Translations under genes and position numbers: made by a program
Shown here: positions 34,777-45,936 of the stretch, one piece after another
How the letters are laid out: every line of letters starts with the position of its first letter
How positions within the stretch are numbered: the stretch's first letter is position 1
Assembly (NCBI GenBank): GCA_947652115.1
Contig: OX393570.1
Span: 5,840,958-5,904,957, forward strand
Source of the DNA: Blastomussa wellsi
Lineage: Eukaryota; Cnidaria; Anthozoa; Scleractinia; Plerogyridae
DNA: 64,000 nucleotides
Reading direction: 5' to 3'
Notes under the pieces: generated by a model
Seen by the model: only the letters and a program-made list of their open reading frames with translations
Databases searched by the model: none
What the model was told of the DNA's origin: nothing

Positions 34777-35443
34777 CAACATGCTAATATATCTGAAAAC
34801 AAATGAGCGAGTTTAGTCACAATAGAATCAAGAAATATAAGAAATTGCACTGTTAATAATAATTTTAAAAAGTTTTAAATGTATTCTTTGACCTTAATCT
34901 TTCGATATCCAACTATTTCACGAAGCAGATGGGGAGATAACTTTAATCTACTTATAACACAATAGCAGCTACATCAAAATATTATAAGCATCTAGTCATA
35001 GTAGAAGTAATAATATAATTCCTAAAATATTGATCAACCCCTACTTGAATACAGATAGAAACAAAGTACATGTGATATTAACAGATATTAACCATCAATA
35101 TTGATGAAGAGAAATCTTGGATCTCTAGAAAACGTGCATGCACAAGTCAAGATTGGTTTTCGTTTTACTTCTGATTGGTTGATCGAAAAAGTGGCGCGAA
35201 ATTTTTAAACCAATCACTGAGCGTACTAATGCAAAACCAAAGTATTTTACTAATTACTCTCGAAACCTAATTGAAAACCGTTTCGAAAGACAACGACATG
35301 GATATAATGACAGAAAGAAACGATCAGTTTTTTAAGTTTCACGTTATGCTTATGCCATTTTGTCTCAAAATCCAACTCTGTCATTATGTTGTGTTGTTCA
35401 ATTTGGCCCTTTTTGCATTTACGTCAGTTTTGTCCATGGCCAC

Positions 35444-37600
35444 TTATATAATTATCAGTGCGAAGTTCTCCGCTTCATTCTCATTTAGCAACACCACTTC
35501 GTCGCCATCTGCGCCAAGATTGTCCTGCCCCTGGTTATACGTGGAAGTTTCAGTCGCCCTGTTGATCCGTTTGATGTACTCTTGCACAATTTTAGGAATC
35601 TTTTCTTCAGTAGCCATGGATTCAATCTTTTTCTGCCTGCCTCCATCAATATAAATGGCAAGGATCTTGGGAAATAATCCAGTGAGAAACGTCAGTAAAG
35701 CCTTCATAACAGGAGTAGCGCCACTACTTCGCAGCATCGCGATTGAAAAGGCAAGAACAATGAAAGACACGATGATAGTGATCTTCAAAATCATTATACA
35801 GAAACCTTCTCTAATAGGCATAAGTTCTTCACATGCAGTGCAAAAAAGCTTTTTCGGGATTTTCATCTCATCGTCTTCGTAGTAAACAGTAACGTTTTCT
35901 TGTGCCTGCAGGTCTGTGTTTACAGCCACGAACGTATCATGTCGTGATTTCTTGTAATGTTTGAAGAGAGCAAGAGCGAGATCCTGATATTTGTTAGTAA
36001 AGAAGCTGTAGCTGCTCCACAAATAATACAAGACAAGGAAAATACAAGCCACATACGGAAGGCTTTCGTCAATAAATAAAAGTTCGATGCCAGTTAATAA
36101 TAGCCATAGGGTACCAAGCCCTGCAGCTATTACAACACAGAAAGCTCCGAAAGTGGCTGGAATAGTAATGCAGCCTCGAATGAGTGCTACTGGAATCACT
36201 AGAGACTTTGGTACATTGATCTCACTATTACGAGCCTTGCATAGCATAACTATAGGAGAGGAAAGTACAATACCCCAAAAAGCTACAAACAGTATCCCTA
36301 TAAACAATAAAACACCTACAGCGGGCATTGTAGAAAGACAAAAGATGAAAATAAAAAAGCGGAGCAAATATACAATCATTATGAATACCTTGCAGGATGG
36401 AAGCTCAATTACATACATCAGTTTAAGATAACTTACAACACAATGAACAAAAAGCCTGCAACAACGGACTAAAATGAATGGTTGTAGCCGTAAGTGGGTC
36501 ATAATTAGTCGAGGAAGCTTCTCTTGACAGCCCAAAGCCGTCTTAGGTTTAGCAATCCGGCAAACAAAACAAGGCCTCGCTTGAAAGACTGTTGCCGTAA
36601 AAAACGATATGTAAAAAGCCTGAATAACGTAAAAACCACCGCAAACTAGTAATAATTGATTGTACGAAGAAGACTTGAAGATTTTTAAAGCTACGATTGC
36701 AGGTGCAATAAATGGTAAAGGCAAGATTACAACTCGTAAAATAAATCTTTTCGCCTTGTGCGAGATAGTTCTGTCATCCTCAGAGAAGAAATAGTTCCCC
36801 ATGACACTTCTAAGACTTACTGGGCTAGCGCCTTCCAGAATAATCTGACGAACGCCGTCTTCTGTGACCTCTGTCGGTGACAAAAAGCACAAGAACGCAG
36901 GAGAGTAATGGATGAAAATTGCAGAAAATAAAAGACCAAAGGAATAAAGTACAGCTTCTTGCCATCCTTTTGATGGACTTTCAGAATCAGGGGCATTGTC
37001 CCCTGTTGCTTTGGTGATGTTTACACAAGGTTGAAAATTATCTAACCTCACTGCAGTATTGCAATCAGTGGTTTCAAACTTGATTCCAAGATCAGCAAAG
37101 TGAACTCTAGAATATATGGGAGATGAACCGGTACCGTTATACAATGACTTTGCAGCTGTTGTATTTACAGGCTCTAAGGTACACGTCGCTCTAATTTCTT
37201 TCCGTTCATCATCATTTGTATCGGTGTTAAATACCGATTTCCACAATCTTTCCAACGCCTTCGAGAGACTGGGTGAAAGTTGTTGATTTGCCGTCCATAT
37301 TTGCCAGAGTTCAGTGACGTTTCCGCTCGATTTACGAGCAGTTTGGTTCACGCATTTGTCGTCTATCTTGTTCTCGTACTTGACAACGAGATGAATAAAT
37401 TTTACCTTGGCGATCTTGATCTTCATTTCACCCGTCTGATCAGTGTCTATCGCGTTGCATTTCCAGCTACATTGGGTTTCATCGCCGAAGCCTTGACTTA
37501 CAAGCTCGTTGTTATGATGCGATGGAACCACAGCTTGCGAGTAACAGAAAACTGCTAGCAAGGCGACAAAACATCGCGGGGAATAAGTGGACAACGTCAT
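35444..37600 (-). CDS. multipass membrane protein, unknown family, paralogue 2 (718 aa)
   Basis: Single-exon paralogue of the 28,334 gene in opposite orientation, so the two converge. ATG at 37,600; leader MTLSTYSPRCFVALLAVFCYSQA. The ectodomain keeps QCSWKC, DKCVNQT, TCTLEPV and QPCVNI. The motifs VRQIILEGASPVSLRS, GNYFFSEDD, SFFTNKYQDLALALFKH and KIPKKLFCTACEELMPIRE are conserved, and the C-terminal ALLTFLTGLFPKILAIYIDG is nearly identical to paralogue 1. The acidic C-terminal tail is also shared (DEVVLLN against EVLLLNVDD). Close similarity in both coding sequence and promoter suggests a fairly recent inverted duplication. Function unknown. Confidence 0.85.
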   Translation of the reverse strand: MTLSTYSPRCFVALLAVFCYSQAVVPSHHNNELVSQGFGDETQCSWKCNAIDTDQTGEMKIKIAKVKFIHLVVKYENKIDDKCVNQTARKSSGNVTELWQIWTANQQLSPSLSKALERLWKSVFNTDTNDDERKEIRATCTLEPVNTTAAKSLYNGTGSSPIYSRVHFADLGIKFETTDCNTAVRLDNFQPCVNITKATGDNAPDSESPSKGWQEAVLYSFGLLFSAIFIHYSPAFLCFLSPTEVTEDGVRQIILEGASPVSLRSVMGNYFFSEDDRTISHKAKRFILRVVILPLPFIAPAIVALKIFKSSSYNQLLLVCGGFYVIQAFYISFFTATVFQARPCFVCRIAKPKTALGCQEKLPRLIMTHLRLQPFILVRCCRLFVHCVVSYLKLMYVIELPSCKVFIMIVYLLRFFIFIFCLSTMPAVGVLLFIGILFVAFWGIVLSSPIVMLCKARNSEINVPKSLVIPVALIRGCITIPATFGAFCVVIAAGLGTLWLLLTGIELLFIDESLPYVACIFLVLYYLWSSYSFFTNKYQDLALALFKHYKKSRHDTFVAVNTDLQAQENVTVYYEDDEMKIPKKLFCTACEELMPIREGFCIMILKITIIVSFIVLAFSIAMLRSSGATPVMKALLTFLTGLFPKILAIYIDGGRQKKIESMATEEKIPKIVQEYIKRINRATETSTYNQGQDNLGADGDEVVLLNENEAENFALIII

Positions 37601-37779
37601 CGTAAATTTCCAGGGACACCAGGCAAGCTGAACTGTCGCTTAAGGTTGAAGTTAGGCCAGAACTTTCGGCTTCAATACAAATGAGCAAATTAAAATATAT
37701 TTGCCGAATAAGCACAAGAAATGCTTGCGTAGTTTCTATTGTGTAATTTTTGCAGCTGCCAGTTGGATAATAATATATG

Positions 37780-37795
37780 GAAACTGAAACTGAAA
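37780..37795 (+). promoter_or_regulatory. ISRE/IRF-type element upstream of membrane paralogue 2
   Basis: GAAACTGAAACTGAAA on +, about 180-195 bp upstream of the minus-strand ATG at 37,600. The complement of the block that follows toward the gene aligns with the paralogue 1 promoter (tatccaactggc, cgcaagcat, tcttgtgcttattc). The array is thus conserved in sequence, spacing and orientation relative to the gene. Confidence 0.6.
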
Positions 37796-37799
37796 GTCA

Positions 37800-39660
37800 A
37801 ATACGATACCCCGGAAGTGATGGGGGTGGGGGTGGGGGAACGAAGAAAGAAGTAGGAGAATGGATGTGCGGCGTATGCAGATAATTTTCAATACCGTTAC
37901 CTGAGGATCTCAAAACCGCTCGAGCTCTAAAACTATCAAAAATGTAACCGTTATCCGTAAAACAAGTATGCTATTTTCCTATGCCCTTTAGAGAATATGG
38001 ATCTAAATGTTAAAAAGCGGTTAACACGCATCAAACTAAAATGTGGCATTACGTTCAAGATAATTTAGACACAGCTGAGATGATTCTGAAAATGCTGCCA
38101 GAAATTCATTATGACTTGCTCTCTTAGCCACAATTCATTTGATATCTTCCTGTTAGTCCATCAGGAGCATTTTGAGCACGGGTAAAGATACGGTACCAAG
38201 TACTAAAATGATTTTAGCAACGAATGAAGCTCAAAACAGCAAAACCCCGTCACAGTGCTCTTTTAATAACATTAACATTTGATGATTTCCTCTTTAAACG
38301 AGTCTCTAATTCTAATTAGGATGCAATTTGTTTCTTATTTCTGACAACTAACAGCAATACTGAGACTGTAAACAGTTTGAGCAAGAGAAAAGTGACTGAT
38401 TAAAGTTGTTACTGAAAGTTTTCAACAAGCGCGCGCGATGGCGTTATAATACGTCATTCATGTTTCGATGCATTTTTCGACTGTGAATATTAGCCAATGA
38501 GCATGGGAGAATTTCTGCAGTTATGGTAAAACGGTGCGTAACTCAAGTCACAGCTCACATTGCTTGCCGGAGCTACATGATTAGATTGGTTGGGGTTAAA
38601 CGTTGGCCGTAAAATGGCCAAAAATTTAGCCGTTAGGCGTAAAAATGAAAGAATTTCAACCGTTAGCCGTAAAAAATGTTAACCGTAAAAAATCTAAATA
38701 CAAAAGTAAAGGCCTTGAGAACTTTTTTTAGTCTGATGTGTTGTGCGTTTATGTGTTCTGGTAGCGAGAAAAGCCGGAAGTGCTTGTCGTAAGTGCCGGA
38801 AGTGTCGTAAGTGTCTGAATAATTTGTCGCATATGTCGCGTCGTTGCGCGAGTTGACGGACGTTTTGACAGCTCTTGTATTTTACGAGTGTACACACACA
38901 AAAAACAATACTTTTATGTTTTACAACAATGGAAATTAATAATTAACTTCTTAATACAATAGCAATTATTTTTTAACTTCTCCTGTTAACCGTAACGGAA
39001 CAAAATTAACCGTTAGCCGTAAAAAAGCCAAAAAGTTAACCGTTAACCGTAAAAGCCACTACCCCATTGAGACCCTCTTCTTCGTGAATCATGCTCGAGC
39101 TCGTCCGATTTCACTTACATAGTAATAGATTTTAGATTTTTGACAACTGTTAATAGCTGTCCAAACTGAGAGCACATTTATCTCCTTTTGATAAACAAGA
39201 ACAAAAAAAGCGTTATGAGCATTTTGAGCAACTTTATTAAGATTAATGCAAACAGTCATACACATCGAATTTATAAACGTAATGCCCGAAAAAGCCGTCA
39301 CGGAAATATTTGTTGCGGACAAAATGTTTCTGAATAAAATCAGAAACATTTTTTGTGTCTCGGACACAAAATTTCTGTCCGCAGCAATGTTGCGCGCGCG
39401 GGCAAACAGGGAAACATTTGTGTCGGCAACATTTTTTCCTCTTTCCCACCGCCTTAAGAAAAATAAAGTATTTGAAGTCTATGACTACATTGCCTTAGGT
39501 GATATAAGTTCTTGTAAAACTTTTACTCCACTAAAATTTACCAAATTTAAGGTCATGAAATGCGCATGAAATTTGCATCATCATTGCCAACAACGATAAT
39601 TGTTTGTTGATCAAGATCGAACTTTCCGTCTCAAGTTGAGCCCATGGTACATACCTTTCA
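37800..39660. other. intergenic with dispersed repeats
   Basis: Between 38,590 and 39,065, multiple direct copies of a motif like accgttagccgtaaaa bracket an A/T-rich core, a probable dispersed element. At 39,295-39,435 repeated aaacattt and gtgtccgaga-type blocks form small hairpins; related sequence is at 31,140-31,240. No gene recognised. Confidence 0.4.
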
Positions 39661-39670
39661 CTTCAGTTAC

Positions 39671-39680
39671 TTTTTTTATT
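39671..39680 (-). promoter_or_regulatory. polyadenylation signal of paralogue 3
   Basis: The minus strand reads AATAAA within ttttttta-tt at this site, about 80 bases beyond the stop codon of the 39,761-42,001 gene. Confidence 0.45.
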
Positions 39681-39760
39681 CAGAGAACTGTTTTGAAAAT
39701 GACATCATTGTTCGTCCCGGCTACGTCTCGTAGACAGGTTTACTTACTTTTGTTCAAATA

Positions 39761-42001
39761 TCAGTTTGGTAAATAAAAATCAATAAAACTTAAATAAGCG
39801 GTGATGGAGATAATGCAAAACGCAAGTCCATCAAAGCCATTTCCTCCTTTCTGTTTACCTTTAACTGTAAGAATAGAAAGGCGTTTTTCTGCTTGATTAC
39901 AAGAACTACTAATATTGATGTACTCTTGCACAATTTTTTGAACTTTATCATTAACAGTTACAGGTTTTAAACTACTTTTCCTTCTTCTCTTAACATAAAT
40001 TGTGACGATCTTTGGAAACGAGCAAGCCACAAACATCACCAGAGTTTTCGTTATGGGTGAAGTGTGAAGCAGCATCGAAAACAAGTAAACAGCCAAAACG
40101 AATATCATGCTTGAAGTGGCTTTCAACGCCATTATGGAGATACCTTTTCTAACAGGCATTAGTTCTTCACAAGCCATGTCGAAAAGTTCTTTCGGAATTC
40201 TCTTTACATTGTCAATGGGCCAGCCATAATCTGGTGTGATCAGATCTGCGTTGCATGCGGTCGTGTACTGCTCGAGTTGTTCAAAGAGTTTTAAGGCGAG
40301 ATCCCGGTATTTCTGAGTGAAAGATCTATAGCTACTCCACAAGTAACAAAAGACCAAAACAAAACAGGTCACAGATGGAAGGTTTTCCTCAGAAAACACA
40401 TATGTCATGGCTAATTGAAGGAATATCATGATACCAACAGCAGCATATTTCAACACAAAAACTACGCCGATAGCTGCCAAGGACGACATACAAATATCGA
40501 TAATAACTATAACAAAGCGAACAGCGAACAGCAAATAACGATGGCAGAAGTTTATATTCACAAGCTGCCATAAGCTGAAGTTTGCAGAAATACATAAAGT
40601 TGCTATGGGACAGCAAAACATCAGGAAAATAATTATATGAATCAGAGCAAAGGCAAAAACGAAAACACAATAAAACAACCCGGCAATACAACTTACAAAC
40701 AAAACTAAGATGAAATACCCGAGAACTTGAAGAAAAGCGGAAACTGAAATTGTGCAAGAGAGAACATGGGTGAAAATATTATTTTTAGCACTTTCAATTT
40801 CTTGAGATGAGAGAATAAGCTTCAGGGGAACACTCCAATAGAGCTTTGAGGCATACCAATTAACTCGAAGTAGAGTTAACATTCGCTGTGGAAGTTCGCG
40901 ATGTGAACAGGTCCAGAAATATTTGAGGTGATTACTTTTGAAGTCCCATTCACACAAGCAAGAGCTCGTGCACTCGACCTTTCCTATAACGAAATGAAAG
41001 TAGAAAGCTTGGATGCAATAACACCCATAGCACATCACCCTGAAGGGCTGAAAAAGGTGCGTTCTTTCCATTAAATTTGTTTGCGGTGACAACGCAGTCA
41101 GGTAGATGAGGTATTCGACAAAAATTGCGGGAACCAAAAATGGTATGGGTAAGATTAGGACACGCATAATGAACTTCCTTGCCATGTGCCATATTGTGTG
41201 GTCCGTGGAAAAAAAATAGTTTCCTATTAGACTCCGAAAGCCCATTGGACTGGTTCCTTCCACAGTTATTTGCCGAATTCCTTCATGCGTGTTCACTGTA
41301 GCCGAATAAAGACAGACAACTGTAGGGGCAAAATAAGTGAAAAATAACGCGAATAGAAGACAAAAAAAGAACCATCCAGAAAGAACCCATTCGCTAATCT
41401 TGACACAAGTTTGTTGACCATTCCGCTGCATCTCAGAATCGCATTGATCCCCTAGTGTCGCAACAGCAGCGCTGAGAATATTCTCAAAATATTCACGAGC
41501 AACGGAAAGTTCACCGTAATGTTTGCTAGCGGAAGTTGATATGAGGTCCAACGAACAATTGGCTTTCATATTGATTGCTTGCCTCACAAGAGTTACATCA
41601 GCGATTGAAGAAAGCAAACGTCGTACATAGAAAGTATTAGCAGAGCTGGGCAGTTTGTTATTTGCCAACCAGATGGACCACCTTGAAGGTTCAATGTCGT
41701 TTTCACTTGAGTTGTAAACTATTTTATCGACGCATTTGATGTCAACGTTTTTCAGGTAGTCGAAGCGAAGAAAGATAATTATTTTGCCTTCGGAAAAAGC
41801 CGTCTTTATTTTGGTATTGAGATCCGATTCATTTACTTCACATCTCCAAGCACAACCAAATCCTTGCTTGCCAAAGCCATTAAGTATGGTTCTGTTAACA
41901 GAAGACGAAACCGCTTCTTTTAATTCTGTCGTCTCTGATATCTGGCAGAGCACTGGTACGAGGAGAAAATAATATAGTTGGTTAAACCATGGCATCCTCA
42001 T
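39761..42001 (-). CDS. multipass membrane protein, unknown family, paralogue 3 (746 aa)
   Basis: Third intronless member, more diverged. Start ATG at 42,001 with a hydrophobic leader (FNQLYYFLLVPVLCQIS). The ectodomain has GCAWRC, IKCVDK and NCSLDL. The post-TM1 loop keeps EGIRQITVEGTSPMGFRS followed by GNYFFSTDHTIWHMARKFI, and the later motifs SFTQKYRDLALKLFEQ and IPKELFDMACEELMPVRKG are intact. The middle is longer, with a Cys-rich insert (TSSCLCEWD), and the C-terminus has an extra hydrophobic segment (LAFCIISITAYLSFIDF). No ISRE-like array is visible in its upstream 250 bp, unlike paralogues 1 and 2. Function unknown. Confidence 0.83.
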   Translation of the reverse strand: MRMPWFNQLYYFLLVPVLCQISETTELKEAVSSSVNRTILNGFGKQGFGCAWRCEVNESDLNTKIKTAFSEGKIIIFLRFDYLKNVDIKCVDKIVYNSSENDIEPSRWSIWLANNKLPSSANTFYVRRLLSSIADVTLVRQAINMKANCSLDLISTSASKHYGELSVAREYFENILSAAVATLGDQCDSEMQRNGQQTCVKISEWVLSGWFFFCLLFALFFTYFAPTVVCLYSATVNTHEGIRQITVEGTSPMGFRSLIGNYFFSTDHTIWHMARKFIMRVLILPIPFLVPAIFVEYLIYLTALSPQTNLMERTHLFQPFRVMCYGCYCIQAFYFHFVIGKVECTSSCLCEWDFKSNHLKYFWTCSHRELPQRMLTLLRVNWYASKLYWSVPLKLILSSQEIESAKNNIFTHVLSCTISVSAFLQVLGYFILVLFVSCIAGLFYCVFVFAFALIHIIIFLMFCCPIATLCISANFSLWQLVNINFCHRYLLFAVRFVIVIIDICMSSLAAIGVVFVLKYAAVGIMIFLQLAMTYVFSEENLPSVTCFVLVFCYLWSSYRSFTQKYRDLALKLFEQLEQYTTACNADLITPDYGWPIDNVKRIPKELFDMACEELMPVRKGISIMALKATSSMIFVLAVYLFSMLLHTSPITKTLVMFVACSFPKIVTIYVKRRRKSSLKPVTVNDKVQKIVQEYINISSSCNQAEKRLSILTVKGKQKGGNGFDGLAFCIISITAYLSFIDFYLPN

Positions 42002-42838
42002 AACGACTGATTGAAGCTCACTTTAGTTTGTTTCTTCAAAGTACAAGTAAGGAGCATTTAAAAACTTCCTTGCATATCCTGAGAAATGCTGAGTAATTTA
42101 CGTATGCAAATATCTGGCGTATGAAATTTTCCGCGTCACGTTTTTGCCCTATTTAAGCATTTATAATTTAGTAAAATCAGGAATCACCGGTCTTTGTGTT
42201 ATATTTTTAATCAAGGAACGTTAAAATTTCGGGAAAACCGGAATACTTGTGAACTAAACAAACAAAATTCAGCAAACACAAACTTCACAGTGTAGAAGCA
42301 GGGAAAATTTGGGGGGTCGATGAAGCCGTTAGCGGGGAGGGGGAGTGAAGAGGAGGCCCCCTTGTGACGAGTTGGGCGATGAATTGAGATTAAACATCCA
42401 AGTGTATTCCTGTTTTTATGTAAAATGTTTTAGTAAGATAAAGGTCAGATAAGCTTTTCTTTAAAATTAGTAACTGCATATATCGTTCGAAAGGTTTACG
42501 ATTAATCATTGACTGAATGCCAGGCATTTAAATTCAGAAATTATTGACGAGACAGTGTCCCAAGGTTAATGTTTGACTGTCGATCCAGAATTTCCTAGAA
42601 TCGATCCTAGAAGCGAAGGAAACACCCTGTAATTAAAACGAAAAGAAATTATATTCAAGTCTTTATAGAGCTTTTTTTATTGAAGAAACACAAATATCCA
42701 ATATTGATACCACATACAATACGTTACGCTACGAGCTTCGTAGCTTACTCTACTACGGAATTATCGCGTCACAACCAATGGATTTTGAATGTTGGTGTCT
42801 TGACAGTCGACTTGTATAATATTAGATTGACGCACGTT
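42002..42838. other. 5' flank of paralogue 3, no gene seen
   Basis: A/T-rich DNA with no recognised exon or element. The promoter of paralogue 3 should lie at its left end. Confidence 0.35.
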
Positions 42839-43096
42839 TCATCCACTTTCTTCAGATACGGGAAGTAAAGAGTGATAGAGTAATTTCCCTTCTGTAAAAG
42901 CAGTGCCTATGGCACTGTTGAGTTTCGATTCATCAACTTTACAACTCCAAAGCCATGAAGCGTTGTTTTGCCACGATAAGGCGAAACAGTCATCACTCTG
43001 GATCCTTTTGCCTCTGCTGGTCGCCAGAGCATTGTTAGGAAGAAGGCTTAATACATTTGGCAAAACCCCGTCGCAACATTCTAATATCAGGGGCAT
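42839..43096 (-). pseudogene. broken fourth copy of the membrane protein family (N-terminus only)
   Basis: The minus strand encodes WLWSCKVDESKLNSAIGTAFTEGKLLY, aligning with the ectodomain start of paralogue 3 (AWRCEVNESDLNTKIKTAFSEGKI). The expected leader is damaged and the frame stops soon after. A short continuation with frame damage may follow at 42,790-42,840. Nothing downstream of the ectodomain remains. The Polinton-like element begins about 850 bp beyond it. Confidence 0.72.
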
Positions 43097-43362
43097 CCAA
43101 CGACTGTTCCCCGCTTATCTGTTCCCCAGCTAGGCTTTTGTACACTATACCACTTTATCACTTCATTTCCAATGCGGGCTCATGGAATAATTGTTATTTA
43201 ATTTCACCACGTGCTGGCAAAAAGAAACAGATATTTAATTCACATCAACACTTGAGCACACCTGTAAATGTTTTAATATCATATATTTTCATTCATTTGG
43301 ATAAAATAATGCATTTGCACAGTTTGTTCGTTGGGTGCCCCTGTCATATGACCTTATATGTA

Positions 43363-43509
43363 ATAGATCAAACACGAGCGACAGTGTTTCATCGGGATAT
43401 CCAAACACCGAGAAGAGAGTTGAAAATACGACGCGCAGCGGAGTATTTTTAATGAACTTCGAGGTGTTTGGATAGCCGATGAAACACTGTCTCGAGTGTT
43501 TGATCTATC
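43363..43509. mobile_element. MITE (147 bp)
   Basis: atagatcaaacac then agtgtttcatcggg and tatccaaacacc at the left are inverted at the right (ggtgtttggata, ccgatgaaacactgt, gtgtttgatctat). The arms are nearly perfect around a short centre. Confidence 0.75.
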
Positions 43510-43925
43510 TTCTCAATCGAAACTAAAACTACGGTGAAAACGAAGAAATAAAATCGTAAAAATCTATGCTAATTAAGATCACATTTCCAAACCACGGTTA
43601 CGGTTCTGATTTCCTTTGTTTTAACGTGATGAATTATTAATGAGTTTGAGAAGCTTAATTATACCACTCTGTCCAATATCCAACGTTTCGCATGCAAATT
43701 CATTCGTGTTGAAGGAATTTGTTAAAACCAACAATGCCGAAAGTTGGAATTGGAGAAAACTTAAATTGTTGTAATCTGAACAAGGATTATTCAGCCGAAA
43801 GAAAGAACCTCGGAATGTTTAACAAATTCGAAGCACGGACAATTTCTTTGTATCAAAACACATTTAATTTAAATGGCCGAGTAACAAGAGCTTATATTAA
43901 TGGGCCTTTTTGAATTCTATTGGTT

Positions 43926-43931
43926 GTAGTG
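43926..43931 (+). repeat. target site duplication, left (GTAGTG)
   Basis: GTAGTG immediately precedes the left terminal inverted repeat. The identical hexamer follows the right one at 63,550. Six-base duplications are the Polinton/Maverick hallmark. Confidence 0.85.
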
Positions 43932-44446
43932 AGTAGTTAAGGTCGCTCAACGGGTCCGTAACCAATCACAGAGCAGCTCAGGGCACACGTGACACGTCTC
44001 GACCAATCAGAAAGCGTCTCACAAAATTACCCAGGAGCAATTTTTTTAGCGGTCGTAGTTCCAAGATGGCGGTGCGCCCATACGTGGAAAACTGCGCCCC
44101 AGACCTCTACGGAGGTTCTGGACCCGTCTCACCGATTTCCAGGGCTAATCGATAAAAATCGATAATGGGATGACGTCATGGCTTTCCGGTCCCGTATTAT
44201 TTTCCAGTCCTTTCGCTAGATGGGGCACTTCTCTTTGGAGTTAAAAATGAGGAGGAGAAACACAGATTTATTTTTTAGTGGATTTGAAATGGACAATCAT
44301 GAATAGACTGCTTAAACCTCGCTGATGAAGGATTCATCTATCCTTTTACGGCCTTGAAGACATGATGTCATGGCGCTTACAAACGTGTTTTGAATTCGAA
44401 TCACGGACCTGTACACGAAGTTAATTAGGCTTTTCAAGACTTTTGA
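43932..44446 (+). repeat. left terminal inverted repeat, 515 bp
   Basis: Starts AGTAGTTAAGGTCGCTCAAC and runs to ttttcaagacttttga. By eye it matches the complement of 63,035-63,549 with a single visible difference (cagggcac against cagagcac). Polinton repeats usually begin with AG. An internal segment, gggatgacgtcatggctttc, recurs once more at 44,721. Confidence 0.93.
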
Positions 44447-44919
44447 ACACAAAATGGTAATGTACAATGTTGCTTCGAATTTGTATGGAAGTTTTATAAA
44501 GATCGGTAAAACCACTGAATTATGAATTGAATGCAAAAGCCGTCTGCTAAAATTTGAACTTTCCACTTTTAGCATGAAGCCGAGTGAAGTTTGAATAAAC
44601 TAATTACGCATGCAGAATTGCACGGCTTTGAAATTTTCGATATTTTGATATTTTGAGTACATTTCGTGGGTTCATCTTCAATGACATTTAATTTTAGCCT
44701 TTTTGGAGCGAATGAAACCGATGGGATGACGTCATGGCTTTCCGGTCCCCCGCTCCTGAAGGGAGCGTATTATTTTCCAGTCCTTTCGCTAGATGGGGCA
44801 CTCCTCGGGGATTGGTTACCCGCGACTCGTGTTGGGATCCCTGACCTAGCGAAAAGAGCGGAAAAGGGTATCATCAGGGTGCCACCCCGACTCGTTGTCG
44901 CCGGAACTATTTACAATAT

Positions 44920-45603
44920 TTACAAATTGCAGAGGAGCTCGGCCATCTCCACGTCGTGCTCGTCCAAGTCGTGCTTGTAGCCGTACGGGTAGGACGTGAA
45001 GGTTTCAAAGTCGACCACCCTCTTGTCGAAGACTAGACCGTATTGTTTGGTTCGTGGGGATACTTTCAGGCGTTTCGTGGCAGGATCCCGTGTGAAAAAA
45101 TGCGGGTTGGTCACCTCCACGTCTCTGCGAACTCCTTGGGGATCCGTGAGTTCCTCCAACAGGTTCCTCTTGAGTATCTCGTAGTTGAGTTGCGCGGAAC
45201 CACGTACGGATTTCAGGGAGAACCCTCGCACCTTGCAACAGACTTGACCCTGGTCGGACACGAAGCCGTAGTTTTTGGGGCCACCCGACACGAACTCTGT
45301 GATGTAGTCGTCGGGTCGTCTGTGATCTTCGAGTTCGTCAGTCATGTCTCCCAGGTAGTCGCCCAAGGGAATGTCGACAAGACCCGGTTTCCACTTGTAC
45401 ACCACAGAGTCCGTGTCGAAGTAGATGACTTGGGTGGTGAGTTTCTCTAGGTACGAGTAAAGTTTTAAACGCGCCCAGCAGGTGGTGAAGGCGGCTACGA
45501 AGATGTTTGTCTTCCCGTTGTCGACCTGGTTGGAAGCGATGTCGGTGTATAGTACTTCCAACACTTCGTCGTTGCAGATGCGGATCTGGCTGATGTTCCA
45601 CAA
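44920..45603 (-). pseudogene. protein-primed DNA polymerase B, C-terminal fragment
   Basis: An open frame of about 227 codons carrying the family-B motif C as YFDTDSVVY, preceded by the fingers/palm stretch NIFVAAFTTCWARLKLYSY. It is followed by a thumb-like region (NYGFVSDQGQVCCKVRGFS). This type of polymerase copies Polinton and adintovirus genomes. The N-terminal exonuclease part and motifs A and B are not here. Another piece of the gene lies at 47,105-48,217 on the opposite strand, so the gene has been broken by an inversion or recombination. The stop lies close to the left terminal repeat, the usual Polinton position. Confidence 0.85.
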
Positions 45604-45936
45604 CGGGTTGGAGACGTCCCGTCTTCGTGTTTAGGCTTTCATTTATTTAAGCGCTTTCAGTGTCGCCGGAACTATTTACAAATTGAACGCAACGATATAT
45701 GAGCGAGTGCTACATACGTAGAATAAAATCACACAGAGATTTTTTCAAAATTGTTTTAATTACAATTCTCATACATGGCATTTCTAAAGTTTACAAAACG
45801 TGACAATCGCTTGCAAAATAAAAGCCCAATTCTCCTATCATACATGGCATTTCTAAACGCGACAATGCAAAATAAAAGTCTTCACGAATTTTATAGTAGC
45901 GTGTGCTACATCAACAAATCACAGATGTTGTTTTGT

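Noticed and set aside
35271..36431. Plus-strand frames over membrane paralogue 2
   Set aside because: Antisense shadows of the 718-codon gene, whose family motifs are on the minus strand.
44666..45450. Plus-strand frames over the polymerase C-terminal fragment
   Set aside because: Antisense to the frame carrying the DTDS motif; no domain of their own.
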